64,000 bases of DNA, taken from the NCBI GenBank assembly GCA_023101725.1, contig JALJCO010010161.1, forward strand, positions 186,001 through 250,000, given 5' to 3'. The stretch comes from Atherinomorus stipes (Eukaryota > Chordata > Actinopteri > Atheriniformes > Atherinidae). Within the stretch, counting starts at the first letter, position 1, and each line of letters starts with the position of its first letter. Under the pieces are notes generated by a model. It had not been told where the DNA came from. It saw only the letters and a list, made by a program, of their open reading frames with translations, and ran no database searches. Position numbers and translations under genes: made by a program. This document shows, one piece after another, positions 55,830 to 64,000 of this stretch.

Positions 55830-56940
55830 CAATGGGCTCCATGCAAGACTACACTACTTTCTGAACTTAAGGTAGCTCCTTTGTTTCCTGTCTCTCATTA
55901 TTGGACAAACTGATTAATCCAGGTGTGTCTGGTCAATTACTGAGGTCAGGCACACCTGGATTAATCAGTTCGACCAGTAATGAAAGACAGGAAACAAAGG
56001 AGCTACCTTAAAGGAATAGTTCACCCTCAGAATGATTTAACTTTATCTTCCACTTACCCTGATGGTGAGCAAGACTCTGGAGCACTTTTTTAATATGACA
56101 AATGCAGATGGAGATCAGGCTGACTTCTCGTTTCCCCCCGATGGAGTTCACCGGGGTCCGAGCCAAAAAGGTCCATAAAAGTCCACAAAAACGTGTCAAT
56201 ATTCCTCCATACTGCTCGTCCAATGTAATCCAAGTGTCCTGAGTGGGTAGCGTCCAGAATTTACTGGAAACTACGCCATTTAGTTTATTTTTAGAGTCTA
56301 AACAAGACTACATTGCATGCCTAGCAAGCACGCCGATGCGCATTCACGAAACTACAGAAGCCACGGCAGACGAGATCGCGCGCTCTCTTTTTCTTTCTTT
56401 CTTTCTTTTAGATCAATATCCACCCCCTCCTGTGTTTGTCCCAGTTTGTTTAGAGCTCTGTCGCTCTTACCACAATGTAAACACTGAATTTCTTCTTCTA
56501 CACTTGCATTATCGGCAGAGTAGGCTCTGAACGCCGAGGCTTCCGTAGTTTTGTGAATGTGCATGTGTGCGCTTCATGGACGTAAACAATACTCCTTTTT
56601 AGACTCTAAAAATATATTAAATGGCGTAATTTCCAGTAAATTCTGGACGCTACCCACTCAGGACACTTGGATTACATGGGACGAGCAGTATGGAGGAATA
56701 TTGACAAGTTTTTGTGGACTTTTATGGACCTTTTTGGCTCGGACCCTGGCGAACTCCATTATATGAAAGTTGGGGGAAAACGAGAAGTCAGCCTGATCTC
56801 CATCTGCATTTGACATATTAAAAAAGTGGTCCAGAGTCTTGCTCACCATCAGGGTAAGTGGAAAATAAAGTTAAATCATTCTGAGGGTGAACTATTCCTT
56901 TAAGTTCAGGAAGTAACTGAGCTGTGCATAGAGCCCATTG
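55830..56940. mobile_element. CAATGGGCT inverted-repeat element hosting TTAA element C
   Basis: The outer arms caatgggctccatgcaagac and, inverted, gctgtgcatagagcccattg bound the element. Next to the left arm is a hairpin with taaggtagctcctttgtttc and gaaacaaaggagctacctta. The TTAA at the end of that hairpin is where element C (56012-56899) entered. Partial relatives lie at 3941-4035 and 9361-9515. Confidence 0.7.
56012..56899. mobile_element. TTAA element C, complete, 888 bp
   Basis: The ends aggaatagttcaccctcaga and, inverted, ctgagggtgaactattcct carry TTAA outside (56008-56011 and 56900-56903). The inversion extends over most of the element: tactgctcgtccaatgtaat and tcctgagtgggtagcgtcca recur inverted near 56640-56695. 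The core has a ctttctttcttt run and gctctgtcgctctta. It has no transposase. Related copies are at 23960-24316 and 59908-60803. Confidence 0.88.
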
Positions 56941-59900
56941 GATTATTTTTTCGGATTTGGGCTGAAAAACAAAAATGAAATAAAGAGAAGACGCCTTCGA
57001 CTCGAGCTCAACGTTAACTTTACAGATATGAGCATATGCACGTAATGTTTAGAAAATAGCTATTTTTTTCATATTCGTAGTAAAACTGTCTGCAATACAT
57101 TAAAGTGACTTTAAAATAGGCATTGTCATATTTTATTTCCAAAAACGTACTCACAAGCGCGTGTCTTTGGCTGCCAAATTTTGCCCATTTTCCATGAAAT
57201 TGTGGGTAATATCATACCACTCGTTTTCTAATGTGCCCCTGGAAAATCTCCATTTCAAGGGCCAGATAGCCCTAACACTTCCCCCACCCCCTCGGTCTGA
57301 ACCAGAATCGGGACACCACTACCCCTTCACATGAACGCGCAAAACGAACGGTTAGAGCCAACGGCGAGGGCTAACGGGGAATTGGAATTCACCCAAAGTC
57401 TGAGTAATGTGTCTCATCTACTCCATCCATGGCAAATGCAATGAAGCTTACTGAGATAAGTTCCTGCCGCTATCTACCAACGGTAGTGTTCGGCGGAAAT
57501 GTGGAATGATCCACGCGCCTTTAAGGAAGATGGATTTTCTGCTTATCATCACCAGCTGGACAAACTGACAAGCTGCCCATGTAAAACAGCCAAGGGTCAG
57601 AGTCAATCAAACTCAGTCTTTTCCAAGAGACTACTCGAGCATGTTGTCATTTCATTTACAATAACGTGCTCACAGATCAACAGCCATTTATCTAAGGAAA
57701 GAGGAGCTTAAGAGTTTTCATCTGGCAAATCCAGAACGTGCTTCGAATGCAAACTTCTGTTTGGGTTTTTAAGAAGCGCTGACAACATATATAAAGCCTG
57801 TATTTGATAAGATTGTGCTAAACTTAGTTCCGGCAAGAAAACTGCAGTGATTTCTGAAATATATATATGTGTGTGTTAGGAAAAACAGTTTTTTAATCAT
57901 TTCTGTGATCCTAAAATGGAAAGTTTTCAAAAGCTGTTATCAGTGATAGCACCTGCAACCAAAGCTAGTAAAATGTGCTACGGATTAGAGCAATATGACC
58001 CGGGTTTGGTGAGGCTGACTGCATAATGAGTGGCAGCGCAGATGGAAAAAGACAGAGCGTGATACTTTGCCAGGCGTCACTTTGACATCCGTCTTTAGGG
58101 ACACAGCAGGGGTCACAGATCCAGCAGTTCCCTCAACAGAGACATTTCTCATACTTACATAGGCAGCATAATAATAAGATATCTGAAGAAACACTGGCTC
58201 ACATTTATGTTTTTAAAACTGTTTTGTGTCACATTAAATATGAAATTACAGCACATTTATTTTGAATACTGTTGCTATGAACACAGGCGGTGAAGGACTC
58301 CTGGTCAGGAATGAATAAATGTATAAGGAGCTCACCGGACCCGCCTCATGCACACATATTGCATGAACTTAGAGTATTTGCCACTTACAAATCAAAGAAA
58401 AGATTTCCTAAATCCTGCAGTCTTTAAGGCCACAATGGAAATATATGATCACATTTATCATACTGATATTAGTCTAATTGCACAGCACTGAAGAAGGAAA
58501 TTAAACCCTACACCTAATCCTATGCCCCATTTCTCAGGAAGTGAATGGCACTGGGAGGTTTAGCCACTGCTGATGAATTGGTGCTGTTAAGCTACAGGAC
58601 TGAAATGCTCGATCATTTCAATGAAGTCTCAAGTATAGTGAGTGGCAGAGGCCAGACCAACAACATGGCATTTGCACAAAATCCAATGAAAGGGTAGGCG
58701 TGACCTTAGATGGAGTCTGGGGTGTCTCCGGTGAGGTGACCTTGGCCGACACAGTCGGGGCTAAACTGGCTGCCAAATATTCTGTCCGATCCAATCAGCA
58801 TGTTGCTCACAAGCAAAGACTCGGACTGTTTCGTTTTCTCTTTTCTTGTCCTGCTTCTCTTGGTTCGGGATATTGCCGTTGCCGCTGTGAGATACGGCGA
58901 AGCCTAATAGAATTTGGACTCATCTGAGTGAATCCCTCATGAAAGCCGTGTTTGTGTCCTCGCTAGTGAAAATGAAAAGATTCAATTTACAGCAGTTTAT
59001 TCCATTCTATAAGTACAGCGGGGTGTTTGATCTTCAAAATGCACATATTCACACATACAACAAAAGTCAGACTCAACCATTATCTCAGTGTTCGGCTTCT
59101 CCCAGGAAATTGCATTGATTACAAAAATGAATAAAATGAAAGGCTTTAGGGGGAAAATGACGTTTTGTTAAGGAGATGCAGTCTGTTGTAAATCCTAAAG
59201 ATGACAAAGGAAAATGCTTAAATTTGTGGGGTTATTTTTTTAGCCTAATTAATAACTCTAGAGCTAATTCAACAAAGATGTGGTGACAGAGTTTTTCACC
59301 ATCATTCATCTTTGTCAAATAGAATCATATGTAGTCTGCTTGCATTGATGCAGTTTTGTTTTATGAGTATTTCCCCCCTTGTACAGCACAAAATATAAAA
59401 ACAACATTGGGAATCATTCCTCAGCAGAGCTGCTATTCCTTTTGTAACTTACCATGCACAGTGTTATTTAGGCTATTACCTGGATAAACTATGTCCCAGA
59501 GAAGCCATTAGAGCTTTCAGTTCTTGAATGTCATTTGCTTCAGACCCAAGTAAAAGAAAAATCAATCTGCTATATGACCTGGGAGAGTATCACTGAATAC
59601 TTTGATACGGAGGCAGCAGTAACCTGGAACCAAGGGAGTCTGGGGAGTGAAAGGTTTTACACTACAGGCAAAGTTGCAGTTGGTGGTTTCTCTCACTATT
59701 CACTCGTTCATCATTAGACAATAAAAATTATGATAAACATGCACCAGTTAAAGTCAGCTCTCACATTGCATCTACGACAAAAAGTCCTTGAATGCATCAC
59801 ACAGCAAATACATCCATGTAATGAACATCTTGTTCATTTGTTTCCAATGATAGACACTGTTTGGCAACTTTAATAGGTATATCTGTTCAATAGCTTGCTA
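56941..59900. other. Repeat-poor noncoding stretch
   Basis: Nearly 3 kb without recognised element ends or coding domains, apart from a short (ta)n near 57861. The 57400-59900 part is balanced in composition and looks unique. No gene is supported. Confidence 0.4.
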
Positions 59901-59907
59901 ACATTAA

Positions 59908-60803
59908 AGAAATACAACAACCACAGAATGACGGTCCTTCATCTTCTCCTCATCCTCATGCTGAGCAAGACTCTGGAGCACATTTTTAATATCTCAAATG
60001 CAGCCAGAGATCCGGGGGTGTTTTCGTTATCCACCGACTTTCATATAATGGAGTTAATAATAATAATAATAATAATGGATTAGATTTATATGGCACTTTT
60101 TTTCCTATCCAGGAACTCAAAGCTTCACAGTAGGTCCATTATTCATTCACTCCTCATACATACTTGGTGATGGTAAGCTATGTATGTAGCCACAGCTGCC
60201 CTGGGGCAGACTGACGGAAGCGTGGCTGCCATTTCGCGCCTACGGCCCCTCCCACCACCACCGGGTTCATCGGCGACTGGACCAAAAAAGGCTCGTCCAA
60301 TGTAATCCAAGTGTCCTGAGTGGGTAGCCTCCAGAATTTATTCCAAACACGTATTTGCGCATTCATGCAAGTTCACGCCGCTGCAGACGAGATCACGCGT
60401 TTTTTTTTTCCTTCTTTCTTTGTTTTAAATCAGTATCCAACCCCTCTTGTGTTTGTCTGCAGCTCTGTCGCTCTTAGCACAATGTAAACATTGAATTTCT
60501 TCTTCTACGCTTGCATTATCGGCAGAGTAGGCTCTGAACGCGGAGGCTTCCGTAGTTTCGAGAACACACATGAACGCGCAAATAGGAAGTATAATGTAGT
60601 ACTGTTTAGACTCTAAAAATCTACTAAATGATGTTTCCAGTAAATTCTGGACGCTACCCACTCAGGACACTTGGATTACATTGGACGAGCAGTATGGAGG
60701 AATATTGACACGTTTTTGTGGACTTTTATGGACCTTTTTGGCTCGGACCCCGGTGAACTCCATTATATGAAAGTTGGGGGGAAACGAGAAGCCCTCCTGA
60801 TCG
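59908..60803. mobile_element. TTAA element C, truncated copy with insertion
   Basis: The left end follows TTAA (59904-59907) and aligns, with many changes, to 56012 onward (cagaatgacggtcc, tgagcaagactctggagcac). The right side (actcaggacacttggattac, ggacctttttggctcggacc) ends at cgagaagccctcctgatc, so the terminal 90 bp are lost. A different repeat is inserted at 60057-60260. Confidence 0.75.
60057..60260. repeat. Fish repeat inserted in TTAA element C copy
   Basis: It begins with (aat)n then ggattagatttatatggcac, and continues cagtaggtccattattcatt and gtagccacagctgccctggg. This is a familiar percomorph repeat related in style to 40101-40347. It interrupts the left arm of the TTAA element. 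Confidence 0.65.
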
Positions 60804-60814
60804 TGATTCCTGAT

Positions 60815-60965
60815 ATTTTTGTTGAACCTAAAAATTCAAAATCAATGTCTTGATTTGGCCAAAATTTTCATTCATTATTGATTTTGTCAACATCAACTTA
60901 TTTCACTGACAGTTGATTTTTTCCGTGTTTAATGGGAGCGTGTCTTAACTTGGGCCATACTGTGC
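60815..60965 (-). mobile_element. Tc1-like MITE fragment (i)
   Basis: The reverse complement matches the arm seen at 50063-50170: ttcaaaatcaatgtcttgat and caacttatttcactgacagt correspond to cattgattttgaattgtgg and the atcagtgaaataagttg arm. It directly follows the broken end of the TTAA element. Confidence 0.6.
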
Positions 60966-60969
60966 AGAC

Positions 60970-63100
60970 TTCAGCCTTTGTCCCTTTAGAGGGAAAAAGA
61001 AACCTCCAGCCATGCGGCCTTTAGCGCCTTCCACCATGTTTTCAGAGGCCAAACATTACAAACCATGTCTGAGGGACTGCTGCTGCTTTTTTCATGCATC
61101 ACGGTGGGTTTTTCAAAGTGCAATAATCACGATTTTATGATAATTAAAATCTGAAGCGGGAATACTAACTGCCTGGAATTATAATGCGATTTATCTTTTT
61201 ATTGATAGCTGTTGCATCCCGAGATGATGTCATGCCAATATAGAACAAAATCTCTAAGGAATGTTTCCAACACCTTGTTGGATATATGAAAGCAAGAATT
61301 AAGATGGCTCTGAAGGTAAAAGGAGATTCAACCTGGAACTAGTAAAGTGGACCAAATGAAGTGGTCAATATGTGAATAACATATCTAACTAGTCTTAATA
61401 CGAAACAGAACGTTACTTCCATTTCAAATATCTTTAGTTTTTAAGAGATGAAATGTTATAATGATGCAGACTGCGTTTCAGTGTCAGCTTGCTGTCTGTC
61501 ATCACTTTATCACAAATTCATCTTCATTTTGACACAAAAATAACTTTCTGTATAAATAAATTTAAAAAATCAGTACATAGATTTTCTGTCTTCTGTTTTT
61601 TTGTCTAAGCAGAGACAATCGAGCTTGCCGTGTTAAGACATACTGAAAATAATAAAGGCATGCTGAGGCGTATGTGCCACTTGTCAAATGTGAGTGACAG
61701 ATTTAATTGCAGACCAACTCTGGCACATTTTTGATCCGTTAATTTGCTGGGTTCACAGCTTGAAGCTTTCCAAATAGCTTATTATCAAGGAAAGATGTTG
61801 TGAATTAAGATGGTGTTCATGTGTGGCTTTGCTTTGACTGATCTGCTCTGAAAAAAACAGAAAAAGGAGTCCCACATGCGTGAACATGTTTTGAACCTCA
61901 GAATAAAAATAGACCTTAAAGTGACCTGATTTACCCTGAAATACATGAGAGAAATGTTTAATACGTACAGCTGATTTAAATATTGTCGGTGGGAAAACGT
62001 GCACAGTCCTGCGACCGTTCTTTCATCAGTTCTTCATTAATGAAAAACATTTACATAACTGACATCTGACCATCTTGTGGACGAGGTAACCAAGCAAGTC
62101 ATTACTTCACAGCCACTGAGGGAAACATCTAAGGGCTCCAGCTGTGGAAAAGGTGAGGTCGCTGTCTCTTTTATTTAATTTTTTAATAATATCTATAAAC
62201 ATTGCACTTGTCTGAAAGCAACCTGCATGAGAAGGAGGTTTTCTGGATGAAAAGATGTCAGCTACATCACTGAAATGTAGAATTGGATTTCTAAACAGTT
62301 TTTTTTTACTTGAATCCTCTTTTTGTTCAGGTTTTTTAGGGACGGTCTGATTTGAGAGCTCCACGATGCAGCAGCAAGCACGTCGCCACTTATGGCTCAT
62401 TTATGCTTGACACAGAAAACGTTTACAGACAGACAGACGGACACTTTCGAGCATCTTTGCTTCTTTCAGGCACATGATTTGGCACATTTTAGGGGGGCTA
62501 ATGAATCTGTCGTTAAAAGCTAAGCTTGGATGAACATGTCAACTTCTTTGCACTGCTTTGGGCGCTAAAATGACTCAAAAAACAATTCACTTTGGTGTGT
62601 GACTTTACAAACTCGACTGAGTAGAAAGAGTTTTGTTCGCCATCACTACTGGATGCACACTGTCCGAACTTTAGCTCCGCCCCCCTGCTTAGTCTGTCTG
62701 ACACTTCTTATCTAAAGAGAAAACAACTTTATGATGCAGAAATCATGGAATTATGTCACCAGTGGTGTTAGAAAGCTGACATCATACACGCAGAGAACTT
62801 TCATTTGACCCACTGTTCTTGTCATGACCTGACAGTAATTACAGGCGTAGATAACATATTGTCCCCAAAATAGCACCTCCTATACTTGCCAAGGCCACCT
62901 CTCTCAATGATATTTCAGAATGAATGTTAAATAGATCTTTCAGCTTTTCACTGCTCCCACACAGGAGCTGGAAGTGGGACAGTATAGAAAAAAGAAAAAT
63001 AAATAAATACATTTTCAGCCCAAATCCTGACGTTTATGTTTGTTGTGCCCCTACGGTCCGATATGGATTAACAAAAGAACTCCATATTTTCCTGAATTTC
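60970..63100. other. No gene or recognised repeat
   Basis: Two kilobases of AT-rich noncoding sequence. Frames at 61753-62004 and 62107-62400 lack known domains. No element ends were identified. Confidence 0.4.
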
Positions 63101-63109
63101 TCTTCCGAT

Positions 63110-64000
63110 ACTTTAAAGGCAGATGATGGTAGAAAAACGGTTCGAGCAAGCTACATTATAAAAACCACCTGAAACCACACCTCCAAAGCGCAGGAACGCG
63201 TGCACCAATGATTTACAAGCAGGTTAGTGAATGTAGCTAATTAACAGCCGAGTTAATAGCTTGCTAGCTTGTTAGCTTGCTAGTAAACAGCTGAGGAACC
63301 GCGTTTCTAAGCGTGAAAATTCACTCACCTCCAACTCCTTGTGGGGTGTAAAACATCCACACTGCAAACATCAACGCCTCCATGACTTCATCCACATCCG
63401 TTTTTCTTTTTGGTGGATTCTATGGATGCACTCAGAAAGCATAGTCCGCTCGTCTCGCTCCGATTGGGGACCCGGCTCGGCGGGGAGGGGGGGGTTCCGG
63501 ACCGAGATCGCGTTCGCGTTGCATCGTAGCCAAACGAGCCAAACCTTCTGAATAATGTTCAGAATGCGCTGCTTTCAGATTCACCGTAGGCGAGGACAAG
63601 ACGCAACGAACAAGAAGTCCTCACGACCTCCGTTTCCTCCACATGCACGTACGACGCACAACGTGACTGTTGTTCGTACTTACGAGGATCTGGATACGCT
63701 TTCATCAGACCAGATATCCATGAAAGCTTTTACTGCCTCGTAACTCCACGTCTGACCACGATCCATCTTTGTAAGAACTGCAGTCCCACACGTGTGTTTG
63801 TTGTCGTAGCGTTTACCCACAATGCCCATGCAGTTTGTAGTCCACTTCCTGTATTTGGTCCACTTGAATCAGACCGAGACCTGCGTTCGTAGGCGGACCG
63901 AGTCCCCTCATTTGTTCCGGATCAGAGTCCGATCGCGCATTCACAACTCCCCCAAACGAAGCGACTTTCCGATCAAACGGACTCTGATTCCAATCAGAAA
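63110..64000 (-). mobile_element. GC-richer repeat-like block containing an exon fragment, cut by window end
   Basis: From about 63330 the sequence is GC-richer, with many gatcgc, cggac and ccgatc words, and looks like the inner part of a DNA element in reverse. The end of the window lies inside it. A Myb/SANT-like exon fragment (63684-63766) is its only coding trace. The boundaries and superfamily are not established. Confidence 0.35.
63684..63766 (-). pseudogene. Myb/SANT-like first exon with splice donor
   Basis: On the minus strand an ATG opens MDRGQTWSYEAVKAFMDIW followed by SDESV and a donor, gtaagt, at 63683. The pattern W-x3-E-x2-x-F-x-x-I-W-x-D is that of the first helix of Myb/SANT-like (trihelix-type) DNA-binding domains, seen in the accessory protein of PIF/Harbinger transposons and in host proteins derived from it. 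Only the first about 27 residues are present, and no second exon was recognised downstream. It may be a live exon of a gene or element continuing outside the recognised part, or a dispersed remnant. The surrounding repeat-like sequence favours the latter. Confidence 0.5.

Overview
The window looks like noncoding DNA from a ray-finned fish, probably a percomorph (acanthomorph) teleost. The basis is the repeat mix: an L2-clade LINE with a GATT-type tail, fish SINE and LINE tails ending in GGAT-like repeats, many hAT and Tc1/mariner-like miniature elements, TTAA-flanked DNA elements, a Penelope-like element, and an LTR element with a proline-tRNA primer site. I found no host protein-coding gene, rRNA or real tRNA. 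The only protein-coding traces belong to mobile elements: an L2 reverse transcriptase C-terminus, a gag N-terminus, a Penelope GIY-YIG endonuclease, a Tc1 transposase scrap, two THAP-domain pieces and one Myb/SANT-like exon piece.

Layout. Positions 1-6 kb hold a Tc1-like MITE split by an L2-type tail, a SINE-like repeat and a complete hAT element with an 8-bp target duplication (TSD). About 5.5-9 kb is repeat-poor. From 9.3 to 14 kb come small palindromic repeats, a 1.1-kb foldback element (10752-11879) and a 1-kb extremely C-rich/G-rich block flanked by a 16-bp direct repeat with a poly(A)-like end (12937-14018), which I read as a minus-strand retroposon. From 15 to 22 kb lie a TIR element, a short hAT with perfect TSD, an L2 3' end, a Tc1-like TIR element and a complete MITE. 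From 24.7 to 27.9 kb is a three-level nest (hAT > hAT > TTAA element). From 28.6 to 30.7 kb there are simple repeats, a triplicated GC-rich motif and a long GATA array. From 32.2 to 33.7 kb are the Tc1 transposase scrap and the Penelope-like element. From 35.65 to 36.17 kb is a 25-unit minisatellite whose unit contains a perfect palindrome.

From 39.3 to 43.9 kb a single MITE has been split by two TTAA-flanked elements, and these carry further elements and THAP-domain pieces. From 44.3 to 46.2 kb is a minus-strand LTR, primer-binding site and partial gag, the LTR being interrupted by another DNA element. From 50.7 to 51.8 kb is a 5'-truncated L2 with a still-open 269-aa frame. From 55.8 to 56.9 kb a TTAA element sits inside another inverted-repeat element, and 59.9-60.8 kb holds a sister copy. 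The right edge carries a Myb/SANT-like exon fragment with a splice donor.

Several stretches (about 5.5-8.9, 22-23.5, 30.7-32.1, 37.6-39.2, 52.2-53.4 and 57.4-59.9 kb) lack recognisable repeats and read like unique intergenic or intronic DNA. They are the places to test for conserved noncoding elements. The elements do not form a pathway. What can be reconstructed is the order in which they inserted, because many insertions interrupt a family that is intact elsewhere in the window.
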